Shown here: positions 54,420 to 63,993 of the stretch, piece after piece
How the letters are laid out: every line of letters starts with the position of its first letter
How positions within the stretch are numbered: the stretch's first letter is position 1
DNA from: Streptomyces fildesensis
Lineage (GTDB): Bacteria; Actinomycetota; Actinomycetes; Streptomycetales; Streptomycetaceae
DNA: 64,000 bases
Assembly (NCBI RefSeq): GCF_016107395.1
Contig: NZ_JAAIKO010000033.1
Coordinates: forward strand, 1 to 64,000
Reading direction: 5' to 3'
Notes under the pieces: model-generated
The model's input: the letters and a program-made list of their open reading frames with translations, nothing else
Databases searched by the model: none
Told to the model about the DNA's origin: nothing
Position numbers and translations under genes: made by a program

Positions 54420-55925
54420 TCAGCTGTTCGTCGGGAAGCCCAGGTTGATGCCGCCGTGGCTCGGGTCCAGCCAGCGCTGCGTCACCGCCTTGCCGCGGGT
54501 GAAGAACTTGACGCCGTCCTCGCCGTAGGCGTGCGTGTCGCCGAAGAGCGAGCTCTTCCAGCCGCCGAAGGAGTAGTAGGCGACCGGGACCGGGATCGGG
54601 ACGTTGATGCCGACCATGCCGACCTCGACCTCGTACTGGAAGCGGCGGGCCGCGCCCCCGTCGTTGGTGAAGATCGCGGTGCCGTTGCCGTACGGGCTGC
54701 TGTTGATGAGCTCCAGACCCTCGTCGTACGAGTCGACCCGCACCACGGACAGCACCGGGCCGAAGATCTCGTCGTCGTACACGGACATGCCCGGCTTGAC
54801 GTTGTCGAAGATCGTCGGGCCGAGCCAGAAGCCATCGGCGGTGTTTTCGCCCGAGATCGGGTGCTTGCGGCCGTCGACGGTGAGCGTGGCGCCGTCGGCG
54901 AGGCCCGCGTCGAGGTAGGAGGTGACCTTGTCGCGGTGCACGCCGGTGACCAGCGGGCCCATCTCGGAGTCGCCGTTGCAGCCGGGGCCGACCTTCAGAC
55001 CGGCGATGCGCTCCTTGATCTTCTCGACGAGCTCGTCACCGACCGGGTCGACGGCGACGAGGACGGAGATGGCCATGCAGCGCTCGCCTGCCGCGCCGAA
55101 CCCGGCGTTGACGGCGGCGTCGGCCGCGAGGTCGAGGTCCGCGTCGGGCAGCACCAGCATGTGGTTCTTGGCGCCGCCGAGGGCCTGGACGCGCTTGCCG
55201 TAGCTGGTGCCGGTCTCGTACACGTACCGGGCGATCGGCGTGGAGCCGACGAAGGAGACCGCCTTGATGTCCGGGTGCTCCAGCAGGCGGTCGACGGAGA
55301 CCTTGTCACCGTGCACGACGTTGAAGACGCCGTCCGGCAGACCGGCCTCCTTCCACAGCCCCGCGATGAAGTTGGCGGCCGAGGGGTCCTTCTCCGAGGG
55401 CTTGAGGACCACCGTGTTGCCCGCGGCGATGGCGATGGGGAAGAACCACATCGGCACCATGGCCGGGAAGTTGAACGGGGAGATGATCGCCACCGGGCCG
55501 AGCGGCTGGCGGATCGAGTAGACGTCGACACCCGTGGAGGCCTGCTCGGTGAAGCCGCCCTTCGACAGCTGCGGGATGCCGCACGCGTACTCGACGACCT
55601 CGATACCGCGGGCGATCTCGCCCAGCGCGTCCGAGTGCACCTTGCCGTGCTCGGAGACGATGATCGAGGCCAGCTCGTCACGGCGGGAGTTGATCAGCTC
55701 GCGGAAGGCGAAGAGCACCTGGCTGCGCTTGGCCACCGACGCGCTGCGCCAGTCGGGGAACGCCTCGACAGCGGCGCTGACGGCCTGGTCGACCTCACGG
55801 ATCGACGCGAAGTCCACCTGTCCGGTGACCGCCCCGGTGGCCGGGTCGTACACATCGCCGCGCCGCTCCGCGGTGCCGGTCCATGCCTGGCCGGCGATCC
55901 AGTGGGTGATGTTCTTGGTGGACAC
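54420..55925 (-). CDS. mmsA: Methylmalonate-semialdehyde dehydrogenase (acylating)
   Basis: CoA-dependent oxidation in valine and pyrimidine catabolism. 501 residues, the usual length. The MmsA hallmarks 'GGAKNHMLVLPDADLD' and the catalytic Cys in 'GAAGERCMAISV' are present. GTG at 55925 with GAAGGG upstream. Convergent with the PAP2 gene. The propionyl-CoA produced could feed polyketide precursor pools (general knowledge). Confidence 0.93.
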   Translation of the reverse strand: MSTKNITHWIAGQAWTGTAERRGDVYDPATGAVTGQVDFASIREVDQAVSAAVEAFPDWRSASVAKRSQVLFAFRELINSRRDELASIIVSEHGKVHSDALGEIARGIEVVEYACGIPQLSKGGFTEQASTGVDVYSIRQPLGPVAIISPFNFPAMVPMWFFPIAIAAGNTVVLKPSEKDPSAANFIAGLWKEAGLPDGVFNVVHGDKVSVDRLLEHPDIKAVSFVGSTPIARYVYETGTSYGKRVQALGGAKNHMLVLPDADLDLAADAAVNAGFGAAGERCMAISVLVAVDPVGDELVEKIKERIAGLKVGPGCNGDSEMGPLVTGVHRDKVTSYLDAGLADGATLTVDGRKHPISGENTADGFWLGPTIFDNVKPGMSVYDDEIFGPVLSVVRVDSYDEGLELINSSPYGNGTAIFTNDGGAARRFQYEVEVGMVGINVPIPVPVAYYSFGGWKSSLFGDTHAYGEDGVKFFTRGKAVTQRWLDPSHGGINLGFPTNS

Positions 55926-56129
55926 GGGGGGACCCTTCTCTCGTAAGCCTGCTGCCAGTCTTGCGAGGGCATGGCGAGGCGTACAAGCAGCAACGTGTCG
56001 GCGGCGCGTCGCGGGGCCTTACAGATCGTCGGACAGCCGGTGTCCGCGGAAGGATTCCGGGCCGGTTCCGGAGGGAACCCGAGCGGAGTCCAGGGGGAAC
56101 CCAGGGGGGAATCCGGGGATCCCGGCGGG

Positions 56130-56582
56130 TCAGCCGTCACCCGCGAGCTGCGCGACGGCCTCGTGCATCGCCAGTTCCAGAATCACCGGATCGGTGAGGT
56201 GCCCGGTGCCGTCGGGCGGGATGAGCCAGCGGACGCCGCCGGTGGCCCGGCCGGGGTAGGGGACGACGATCCAGGTGCCGCGGCCCGCGCTGCGCACACC
56301 GGTGGCGATCCAGCGGGCGGCCGTTCCCGGAGGTACGAAGAACCCCATGCGGGAGTCCCCGAAGTCGGACAGGACCGGCCCGGGCCGGTCGACGAGCCGG
56401 GTGAGCACGTCCAGGGTCGGATAGCCGAGCTCGCCCGCCAGGATCAGAACGTCCCAGAGCCTGCCGGCGGGCAGCAACGTCACCCCGAGGGGGTTGCGTT
56501 CCCAGTCCCACCGGCAGGCCTCCGGATCGGGTGCCGCGGATACCAGCCATTCGACCGCACTCTTCGCACCGGCGCTGCCCAT
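56130..56582 (-). CDS. Conserved hypothetical protein, Streptomyces-type
   Basis: 150 residues from ATG 56582, chosen because GGAGGAA lies about 8 nt upstream; the frame is open to 56621. Ordered mixed alpha/beta sequence ('ERNPLGVTLLPAGRLWDVLILAGELGYP', 'RMGFFVPPGTAARW', 'GTWIVVPYPGRATGGVRWLIPPDGTG', 'DPVILELAMHEAVAQL'). The segment 'LPAGRLWDVLILAGELG' is reminiscent of the N-terminal region of archaeal-type primase-polymerase proteins, but no catalytic acidic motif was seen. Function unknown. Confidence 0.7.
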   Translation of the reverse strand: MGSAGAKSAVEWLVSAAPDPEACRWDWERNPLGVTLLPAGRLWDVLILAGELGYPTLDVLTRLVDRPGPVLSDFGDSRMGFFVPPGTAARWIATGVRSAGRGTWIVVPYPGRATGGVRWLIPPDGTGHLTDPVILELAMHEAVAQLAGDG

Positions 56583-56735
56583 GCCGGTTCCTCCGTTCCG
56601 TGAAGCTGATACTGCTGACACGGAAGAGAGGGCCGGAAGCGCGGATCATTACGCGGGTTCGGCTACTGATTGGTAGTGCGGCGGCTCACGGCCTCCGGGC
56701 AGGGGTGCGCCTGGGGGGCGCGAGGCGCACACGAC

Positions 56736-56755
56736 GAGTGCCCCCGGGCGCACTC
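56736..56755 (-). terminator. Weak hairpin after the FAD oxidoreductase gene
   Basis: GAGTGC and GCACTC (56736-56741 and 56750-56755) with a CCCGGG-containing loop, 38 nt past the stop. Terminator-like, weak evidence. Confidence 0.35.
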
Positions 56756-56792
56756 CCCCAGGTCGTGTCGTCGAATGACCCGACGACGGTCC

Positions 56793-58187
56793 CTAGCTGT
56801 CGAAGCCCAGTCCCGCCTTGTCCATCGCCTTCAGCCACAGGTTGCGCCGGCCTTCGTTGCGGTCGGCGCGGTCCAGCGACCACTTCGTGAGGCCGATCCC
56901 GACCGAGGTGAACGGCTCGGGCGGGAACGGCATCGGCTTGCTGCGGACCATCTTCAGTTCGGTGCGTTCGGTGCGTTCGCCGGACAGCAGGTCGAGCATG
57001 ACGTCCGCGCCGAAGCGGGTGGCACCGACGCCCAGGCCGGTGTATCCCGCCGCATAAGACACCTTTCCGCCGTGGGCGGTTCCGAAGAACGCCGAAAAGC
57101 GCGAACAGGTGTCGATGGCGCCGCCCCAGGTGTGGGTGAAGCGCACGTCCTCCAGCTGCGGGAAGCAGCGGTAGAAGTGCTGGGCGAGCTTGAGGTTGGT
57201 CTCCGGGCGCTGGTCGCGCTCGGCGGAGAGCCGGCCGCCGTAGGGGTAGATGGCGTCGTAGCCGCCCCACAGGATCCGGTTGTCGGCCGAGAGCCGGAAG
57301 TAGTGGAACTGGTTGGCGCTGTCGCCCAGTCCCTGGCGGTTCTTCCAGCCGATGGAGGCGAGCTGCTCCTCGCTGAGCGGCTCGGTCATCAGCGCGTAGT
57401 CGTACACCGGGACGATGTACGGCCGTACCCGCTTGACCAGCGACGGGAACACGTTCGTGCCGAGCGCGACCTGCCGGGCGAAGACCCGGCCGTACGGGGT
57501 GCGGACGGCCATGCCGGCGCCGTTCGCGGTGAGCGCGGTGGCGCGGGTGTGCTCGTGGATGCGGACACCCAGCCCGAGGCAGGCGCGCTTGAGGCCCCAG
57601 GCGAGCTTGGCCGGGTGCACCATGGCGACGCCGGTGCGGTCCCACAGCCCGCCGAGGAACGTCGGGGAGTCGACCTCGGCGCGCACCTGGTCCTGGTCGA
57701 GCAGTTCCAGCGCGATGCCGTGCTCCATCGCCTGCCCGGCGGCCTCGTGCAGTTCCTCGAGCTGGTGCGGCTCGGTGGCCACGTCGATCTCACCGGTGCG
57801 CTCGAACTCGCAGTCCAGGGAGTAGCGGGCGACCGCCGCCTCGATCTCGTCGAGGTTGCGGTCGCCCAGCTCCTCCAACCGGGCGAACTCGCCGGGCCAG
57901 CGGGTGAGTCCGTTGGACAGCCCGTGGGTGAGGCTGGCGGCGCAGAAGCCGCCGTTCCGCCCGGAGGCGGCCCAGCCGATCTCGTTGCCCTCGATCAGCG
58001 CCACGTCGCGCGACGGGTCGCGCTCCTTGGCGAGCAGGGCGGTCCACAGCCCGGAGTAGCCGCCGCCGACGACCAGCAGGTCGCAGTGCTCGTCACCGGT
58101 GAGCGCGCCGAGCGGCTGCGGCTTGCCGGGATCCTCCAGCCAGAAGGGTGTCGGCCGCGCGTCTGCGAGCGAACGGGCTGGGTCCAT
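56793..58187 (-). CDS. FAD-dependent oxidoreductase (PuuB-like gamma-glutamylputrescine oxidase)
   Basis: 464 residues, DAO superfamily. Rossmann motif VVGGGYSGLWTALLA (39-53), 'GWAASGRNGGFCAASLTHG' (71-89) as in PuuB/amino-acid oxidases, and the C-terminal FAD loop 'GYTGLGVGATRFGADVML' (393-410). Oxidises an amine with H2O2 formation. The substrate is inferred from position directly after potC and beside patD; gamma-glutamylated polyamines or free polyamines are possible. ATG at 58187. Confidence 0.85.
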   Translation of the reverse strand: MDPARSLADARPTPFWLEDPGKPQPLGALTGDEHCDLLVVGGGYSGLWTALLAKERDPSRDVALIEGNEIGWAASGRNGGFCAASLTHGLSNGLTRWPGEFARLEELGDRNLDEIEAAVARYSLDCEFERTGEIDVATEPHQLEELHEAAGQAMEHGIALELLDQDQVRAEVDSPTFLGGLWDRTGVAMVHPAKLAWGLKRACLGLGVRIHEHTRATALTANGAGMAVRTPYGRVFARQVALGTNVFPSLVKRVRPYIVPVYDYALMTEPLSEEQLASIGWKNRQGLGDSANQFHYFRLSADNRILWGGYDAIYPYGGRLSAERDQRPETNLKLAQHFYRCFPQLEDVRFTHTWGGAIDTCSRFSAFFGTAHGGKVSYAAGYTGLGVGATRFGADVMLDLLSGERTERTELKMVRSKPMPFPPEPFTSVGIGLTKWSLDRADRNEGRRNLWLKAMDKAGLGFDS

Positions 58188-58248
58188 CTGTTCTCACACC
58201 TTTTGGTGATCGGTTCGGTTCCGGTCGATCGGGTACGGACGTGCGGTG

Positions 58249-59037
58249 TTACGCGCGGGCCTTGCGCCGGCTGCCGAGCAGCTGCCCGGCGACGACGACG
58301 AGGACCGCGATCACGAACATCGCGGTGCCGATCACATTGATCTGCACCGGGGTGCCGCGTTGCGCCGAGCCCCAGACGAACATCGGGAACGTCACCGTCG
58401 AGCCGGCGTTGAAGTTCGTGATGATGAAGTCGTCGAAGGACAGGGCGAAGGACAGCAGGGCGCCGGAGGCGATACCGGGTGCCACCAGCGGGAGGGTAAC
58501 CCGCAGGAAGGTCTGGAGCGGGGAGGCGTACAGGTCCTGCGCGGCCTGCTCCAGGCGCGGGTCCATGCTCATCACGCGGGCCTTGACCGCGGTGACGACG
58601 AAGCTCAGGCAGAACATGATGTGCGCGATGAGGATGGTCCAGAAGCCGAACGGGACGCGCATGTTGAGGAAGAGCGTCCCCAGCGAGGCGGCCATCACGA
58701 CCTCGGGCATCGCCATCGGCAGGAAGATCAGCATGTTGGTCGTGCCGCGCGCCTTGAAGCGGTAGCGGGCGAGCGCGAAGGCGATCATCGTGCCCAGCAC
58801 CGTCGCGCCGATCGTGGCGTACAGCGCGATCTGCAGGCTGAGGCCGAGCGAGCCGCACATGTCGGCGACGTCGCAGGGGTGCTCCCAGGCGTCGGTGGAG
58901 AAGCGTGTCCACTCGTAGTTGAAGCGCCCGTTCGGCTTGTTGAACGAGAACACCATGACGACGAGGTTCGGCAGGATCAGGTACGCGAGGCAGAGCACAC
59001 CCGCGAAGACCACCAGGTTCTTCCGTATCCAGCGCAT
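58249..59037 (-). CDS. potC: Polyamine ABC transporter permease PotC
   Basis: 262 residues with six predicted helices and the MetI-type EAA loop 'EQAAQDLYASPLQTFLRVTLPLVAPGI' (about 164-190), as in spermidine/putrescine permeases. ATG at 59037 overlaps the potB stop (ATGA). Last transporter gene of the run; the oxidase gene follows 61 nt later. Confidence 0.93.
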   Translation of the reverse strand: MRWIRKNLVVFAGVLCLAYLILPNLVVMVFSFNKPNGRFNYEWTRFSTDAWEHPCDVADMCGSLGLSLQIALYATIGATVLGTMIAFALARYRFKARGTTNMLIFLPMAMPEVVMAASLGTLFLNMRVPFGFWTILIAHIMFCLSFVVTAVKARVMSMDPRLEQAAQDLYASPLQTFLRVTLPLVAPGIASGALLSFALSFDDFIITNFNAGSTVTFPMFVWGSAQRGTPVQINVIGTAMFVIAVLVVVAGQLLGSRRKARA

Positions 59038-59978
59038 CAGACCAGCTCCTCCGTTCCGGCCTTGCGGATGTAGAACATGACCATCGCGAGGATCACCGCC
59101 ATCAGGATGAAGGACAGGGCGGCGGCCGTCGGGTAGTCGAGCACGCGCAGGAACTGGGACTGGATGACGTTGCCGATCATCTTCTGGTTGGTGGTGCCCA
59201 GCAGTTCGGCGTTGATGTAGTCGCCGGTCGCCGGGATGAAGGTGAGCAGGGTGCCCGCGACCACGCCCGGCATGGACAGCGGGAAGGTCACCTTGCGGAA
59301 GACTGTGAAGGGCTTGGCGTACAGGTCGCCGGCCGCCTCGTGCAGCTTGCCGTCGATGCGCTCCAGCGAGGTGTAGAGCGGCAGGATCATGAAGGGCAGG
59401 AAGTTGTACGTCAGACCGCAGATCACCGCGAGCGGTGTGGCCAGTACGCGGTCGCCCTGCGTGATGCCGAGCGAGGACGTCAGATCCAGGATGTGCAGCT
59501 GGTTGAGGGTCTGCACCACGAATCCGCCGTCGGCCAGGATCGTCTCCCAGGCGAGGGTGCGGATCAGGAAGCTGGTGAAGAACGGCGCGATGACCAGGAT
59601 GAGGATGAGGTTGCGCCAGCGGCCGGCCCGGAAGGCGATGGTGTACGCGAGCGGGTAGCCGATCGCCAGGCACAGCACGGTCGCGATGGCGGAGTACTCG
59701 AACGAGCGCAGGAACTGCGGGTAGTACTCGGTCAGCGCGTCCCAGTAGGTCGCGAAGTGCCAGGTGACCTTGAAGCCCGCTTCCAGCGAGCCGGTCTGCA
59801 CGGACGTGGACGCCTGGTAGATCATCGGCGCCACGAAGAACACCAGCAGCCAGGCGATGCCCGGCAGCAGCAGCCAGTACGGCACCCGGCGCTTGCGCCC
59901 GGCGGCCCGGCGCATCGCGGCCGGGACCGGCGCCGGGGTCTCCGGCGGGGCGGGCGGCCGGTCGGTGACGGTGCTCAT
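59037..59978 (-). CDS. potB: Polyamine ABC transporter permease PotB
   Basis: 313 residues: a Pro-rich cytosolic N-terminus, six helices and the EAA loop 'EAAGDLYAKPFTVFRKVTFPLSMPGV' (about 213-238). ATG at 59978 overlaps the potA stop; its own stop overlaps the potC start. Forms the pore with PotC. Confidence 0.93.
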   Translation of the reverse strand: MSTVTDRPPAPPETPAPVPAAMRRAAGRKRRVPYWLLLPGIAWLLVFFVAPMIYQASTSVQTGSLEAGFKVTWHFATYWDALTEYYPQFLRSFEYSAIATVLCLAIGYPLAYTIAFRAGRWRNLILILVIAPFFTSFLIRTLAWETILADGGFVVQTLNQLHILDLTSSLGITQGDRVLATPLAVICGLTYNFLPFMILPLYTSLERIDGKLHEAAGDLYAKPFTVFRKVTFPLSMPGVVAGTLLTFIPATGDYINAELLGTTNQKMIGNVIQSQFLRVLDYPTAAALSFILMAVILAMVMFYIRKAGTEELV

Positions 59979-61123
59979 GCGGCTTCCACCTCCTGCACAC
60001 CGGCATCGATGTCCTGGGCCGCGTCGAGGCCGAAGGTGTGCGCGGGGTTCCAGTGCAGGACGACGGGGGCGCCGGGCACCAGCCGCGAGTCACGGTCGAC
60101 GTTCTGCACGAAGACCTCCAGCTCCGGGCAGACCGGGCTGTCGATCACGAACTGGGTGGAGACGCCGATGAAGCTGGAGTCGACGATGCGGCCGGGTATC
60201 CGGTTGCGCCCGTCGGCGATCGAGTCCTCGTCGTCGCGGTGCGCGACGGATATCTTCTCGGGGCGCACGCCGGCCAGCACCCGGCCGCCCACGGCCGTCT
60301 TCGCCGAACAGCGCGCGGTGGGCAGCGCGAGCTTCTGGCCGCCCGCGACGAGCAGCAGATCGTCGCCCGAGGTGCCGGTGACCTCGGCCTCGATGAGGTT
60401 GGAGGTGCCGAGGAAGTTCGCGACGAACGTCGATCCCGGGTTCTCGTACAGGTCGGCGGGGGCGCCGAGCTGCTCCACCCGTCCGCCGTTCATCACCGCG
60501 ACGGTGTCGGCCATGGTCATGGCCTCCTCCTGGTCGTGGGTGACGTGCACGAAGGTGATGCCGACCTCGGTCTGGATGCGCTTGAGCTCCAGCTGCATCT
60601 GGCGGCGCAGCTTGAGGTCCAGGGCGCCGAGCGGCTCGTCGAGCAGCAGCACCTTGGGGTGGTTGATGAGAGCGCGGGCGACCGCGACGCGCTGCTGCTG
60701 GCCACCGGAGAGCTGGTTCGGCTTGCGGCGGGCCATCGAGCCCAGCTCGACGAGCTCCAGCATGTCCTCGACCTGCTTCTTCACCGACTTGATGCCGCGC
60801 CGGCGCAGGCCGAAGGCGACGTTCTCATAGATGTCCAGATGCGGGAAGAGCGCGTAGTTCTGGAAGACGGTGTTCACCGGGCGCTTGTACGGCGGGAGGG
60901 CCGTGACGTCCTCGCCGGACAGGGACACGGTGCCGGAGGAGGGGTCCTCGAGGCCCGCGATCATGCGCAGGGTCGTGGTCTTGCCGCAGCCGGAGGCGCC
61001 GAGCAGGGCGAAGAAGGAGCCCTGCGGGATGGTGAGGTCGAGCGGGTGGACGGCGGTGAAGGCGCCGTACCGCTTGCTGATCCCGGAGAGGATGACCTCG
61101 CCGCCGGAGGAGTCGTGTGTCAT
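59975..61123 (-). CDS. potA: Polyamine ABC transporter ATPase PotA
   Basis: 382 residues. Walker A GASGCGKTT (42-50), Q-loop 'VFQNYALFPH', signature LSGGQQQRV near 148, Walker B 'LLLDEPLGALD', and a C-terminal TOBE domain (about 270-370) as in PotA/UgpC. ATG at 61123. It starts 38 nt after the potD stop and is coupled to potB by ATGA. Confidence 0.95.
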   Translation of the reverse strand: MTHDSSGGEVILSGISKRYGAFTAVHPLDLTIPQGSFFALLGASGCGKTTTLRMIAGLEDPSSGTVSLSGEDVTALPPYKRPVNTVFQNYALFPHLDIYENVAFGLRRRGIKSVKKQVEDMLELVELGSMARRKPNQLSGGQQQRVAVARALINHPKVLLLDEPLGALDLKLRRQMQLELKRIQTEVGITFVHVTHDQEEAMTMADTVAVMNGGRVEQLGAPADLYENPGSTFVANFLGTSNLIEAEVTGTSGDDLLLVAGGQKLALPTARCSAKTAVGGRVLAGVRPEKISVAHRDDEDSIADGRNRIPGRIVDSSFIGVSTQFVIDSPVCPELEVFVQNVDRDSRLVPGAPVVLHWNPAHTFGLDAAQDIDAGVQEVEAA

Positions 61124-61161
61124 GGGGTCGCTTCCCGTAAGTCGTCAGTCGTCAGGTGCGG

Positions 61162-62406
61162 TCAGGCGCCGATGAGTTTGGAGAACTTCTGCTCGTACGC
61201 GGTCTCCTCGGCGGAGGACAGCAGGCGGAAGGAGTGCGTCTTGGCGGCCATCGCGGCGTCCGGGAGGATCAGCGTGTTCGCGGCCAGCGCCGGGTCGATC
61301 TTCGCGAGTTCGTCGCGTACCCCCGCCACCGGGCAGACGTAGTTGATGTAGGCCGCGAGCTGGGCGGCGACCGGCGGCTCGTAGTAGTAGTCGATGAGCC
61401 GCTCGGCGTTCTTCTTGTGCCGCGCCTTGTTGGGGATCACGAGGTTGTCGGTCGACGAGAGGTAGCCCGCGTCGGGGAAGACGTACTCGATGTCCGGGTT
61501 GTCGATCTTCAGCTGGACGAGGTCGCCGGCCCACGCGAGACACGCGGCCATGTCGCCCTTGGAGAGGTCCGCGGTGTAGTCGTTGCCGGTGAAGCGGCGG
61601 ATCTGCTTGGAGTCGACGGCCTTCTGCACCCGGGCTATCGCCGCGTCGAAGTCGTCGTTGGTGAAGGAGGCGGGGTTCTTGCCCATGTCCATCAGCGTCA
61701 TGCCGACGGTGTCCCGCATCTCGGTGAGCATCCCGACCCGGCCCTTGAGCGTGGGGTCGTCCAGCAGCTGCGAGACCGAGGTGACCTTACGGCCGTTGGT
61801 CGCCTTCTTGTTGTAGGCGATGACGGTGGCGATACCGGTCCACGGGTACGAATAGGCGCGGCCCGGGTCCCAGTCGGGGCTGCGGAACCGCTGCTCCAGG
61901 TTGGCGTACGCGTGCGGCAGGTTGGACGCGTCGAGCTTCTGCACCCAGCCGAGGCGGATCATGCGGCCGGCCAGCCAGTCGGTGAGCACCATCAGGTCGC
62001 GGCCGGTGTCCTGGCCGGCGGCGAGCTGCGGCTTGACCTTGCCGAAGAACTCGACGTTGTCGTTGATGTCCTCGGTGTACTTGACGTTGATACCGGTGCG
62101 CTTGCCGAAGGCGTCGAGTGTCGGACGGTGCTTCCCGTCGTCCGTGACGTCGATGTACTCCGTCCAGTTGGAGAAGTTGACCGTCTTCTCCGACCCGGAG
62201 TGGTCCTCGGTCGTGGCGGCGGCGTCCTTCTGGCCGCCCGCGGCGGGGATGCCGCAACCGGTGAGGCCGGTCAGCCCTGCCGTCGCCACGGCGCCGAGTC
62301 CGGCGGCGCGCAGCAGCGACCGGCGGGCGAGCGCACCACGCCCGTTGGTCATGGTGCGCCGTATCGCCGCGAGCTGGGGAGGCGAGAGTGTCTCGTACTG
62401 CTCCAT
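61162..62406 (-). CDS. potD: Polyamine-binding lipoprotein PotD
   Basis: 414 residues. The twin-arginine motif ARRSLLRAAG (about 27-36), then lipobox LTGC (near 51), predicts a Tat-exported lipoprotein. The mature part has the PotD fold ('VNFSNWTEYID', 'VMYWDW'-like segments replaced by actinobacterial variants, 'PDWDPGRAYSYPWTGIATVIAYN'). It binds spermidine or putrescine. Unusually it is the first pot gene, 72 nt after patD, giving the order patD-potD-potA-potB-potC. Confidence 0.92.
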   Translation of the reverse strand: MEQYETLSPPQLAAIRRTMTNGRGALARRSLLRAAGLGAVATAGLTGLTGCGIPAAGGQKDAAATTEDHSGSEKTVNFSNWTEYIDVTDDGKHRPTLDAFGKRTGINVKYTEDINDNVEFFGKVKPQLAAGQDTGRDLMVLTDWLAGRMIRLGWVQKLDASNLPHAYANLEQRFRSPDWDPGRAYSYPWTGIATVIAYNKKATNGRKVTSVSQLLDDPTLKGRVGMLTEMRDTVGMTLMDMGKNPASFTNDDFDAAIARVQKAVDSKQIRRFTGNDYTADLSKGDMAACLAWAGDLVQLKIDNPDIEYVFPDAGYLSSTDNLVIPNKARHKKNAERLIDYYYEPPVAAQLAAYINYVCPVAGVRDELAKIDPALAANTLILPDAAMAAKTHSFRLLSSAEETAYEQKFSKLIGA

Positions 62407-62478
62407 GCGCTGTGCCCTTTCACGGGAGGCCGGCCGGGAACCGCCTGGGGTCCGGCCGGAGTCCGGGGTCCGACCGGG

Positions 62479-63993
62479 TTATCGGTCTCCGAAGATCGTG
62501 CGGTGCCAGTCCTTGCGGACGATCGCGGTGTTGTCGTACATCACATGCTTGACCTGCGTGTACTCCTCGAAGGAGTACGCGGACATGTCCTTGCCGAAGC
62601 CGGACGCCTTGTAGCCGCCGTGCGGCATCTCGCTGAGGATCGGGATGTGGTCGTTGATCCAGACACAGCCCGCCTTCATCTCGCGGGTGGCCCGGCTGGC
62701 GCGGAAGACGTCGCGGGTCCAGGCGGACGCGGCCAGGCCGTACGGGGTGTCGTTGGCGAGCGCCAGGCCCTCGTCGTCGCTGTCGAAGGGCAGCACGACG
62801 AGCACCGGGCCGAAGATCTCGGACTGGACGATCTCGCTGTCCTGCGCGGCGCCCGTGATGAGGGTGGGGCGGTAGAACGCGCCCGCCGCCAGCTTGTCGC
62901 CGGGGGCCTCGCCGCCGGTAACGACGGTGGCGTACGCGCGGGAGCGGTCGACGATCGCCGCGACGCGGTCCCGCTGGAGGTGCGAGATGAGCGGGCCGAG
63001 GTCGGTCGACGGGTCGAACGGGTCGCCGAGCCTGATGCCCGCGAAGAGGTCGGCCACCCCGGCGACGAACGCGTCGTACAGCGGCCGCTGGACGTAGGCG
63101 CGGGTCGCGGCGGTGCAGTCCTGGCCGGTGTTGATCAGAGAGCCGGCGACCGCGCCGTGCACGGCCGCTTCCAGGTCCGCGTCGTCGAAGACCACGAAGG
63201 GCGCCTTGCCGCCGAGTTCCAGGTGCAGCCGCTTGACGGTGCGGATGGCGATCTCGGCGACGCGCTTGCCAACGCCGGTGGAGCCGGTGAAGGAGGTCAT
63301 GGCGACGTCGGGGTGGCCGACGAGGTGTTCGCCGGCCTCCTTGCCCGCGCCGCTGACGATGTTGACCACACCGTCCGGGATACCGGCCTCGGTGGCCGCG
63401 CGGGCGAACATCAGCGAGGTCAGCGGGGTCAGCTCGGCGGGCTTGAGCACGATGGTGTTGCCCGCGGCGATGGCCGGCAGGACCTTCCAGGCCGCCATCT
63501 GCAGCGGGTAGTTCCAGGGCGCGATCGAGCCGACGACGCCGACCGGCTCACGGCGCACGTAGGAGGTGTGGTCGGCCGAGTACTCACCGGCGGCCTTGCC
63601 CTCCAGATGGCGGGCGGCCCCCGCGAAGAACGCGGTGTTGTCGACGGTGCCCGGTACGTCGAACCCGGCGCTCAGCCGCAGCGGCTTGCCGCACTGCAGC
63701 GACTCCACGAAGGCCAGGTCGTCGGCCTGCTCGGCCAGCACCTCGGAGAAGCGGTGCATCGCGGTGGAACGCTCAGCCGGGGTGGCACCGGACCAGCCGG
63801 GGAGGGCGGCCTTCGCGGCGGCGACGGCGGCGTCCACGTCCGCGGCCCCGGCGAGCTCGTAGGTGTACACCGCGTCACCGGTGGCCGGGTCGACCACGGA
63901 GTGCTGGTGGCCTGAGGTGCCCGGCCGCGAGGCTCCGGCGATGTACTGGGCCCCGTCCGCGAACCGGTTCTTCACGTCGAAACGGTGGTCCAT
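62479..63993 (-). CDS. patD: Gamma-aminobutyraldehyde dehydrogenase
   Basis: 504 residues; oxidises 4-aminobutanal to GABA in putrescine degradation. 'WNYPLQMAAWKVLPAIAAGN', 'FTGSTGVGKRVAEIA', 'LELGGKAPFVV' and catalytic Cys in NTGQDCTAATR; the D-C-T pattern is typical of PatD/YdcW. PuuC-type activity on gamma-glutamyl derivatives is possible. ATG at 63993, complete, 7 nt inside the window end. First gene of the pot cluster in the window. Confidence 0.88.
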   Translation of the reverse strand: MDHRFDVKNRFADGAQYIAGASRPGTSGHQHSVVDPATGDAVYTYELAGAADVDAAVAAAKAALPGWSGATPAERSTAMHRFSEVLAEQADDLAFVESLQCGKPLRLSAGFDVPGTVDNTAFFAGAARHLEGKAAGEYSADHTSYVRREPVGVVGSIAPWNYPLQMAAWKVLPAIAAGNTIVLKPAELTPLTSLMFARAATEAGIPDGVVNIVSGAGKEAGEHLVGHPDVAMTSFTGSTGVGKRVAEIAIRTVKRLHLELGGKAPFVVFDDADLEAAVHGAVAGSLINTGQDCTAATRAYVQRPLYDAFVAGVADLFAGIRLGDPFDPSTDLGPLISHLQRDRVAAIVDRSRAYATVVTGGEAPGDKLAAGAFYRPTLITGAAQDSEIVQSEIFGPVLVVLPFDSDDEGLALANDTPYGLAASAWTRDVFRASRATREMKAGCVWINDHIPILSEMPHGGYKASGFGKDMSAYSFEEYTQVKHVMYDNTAIVRKDWHRTIFGDR

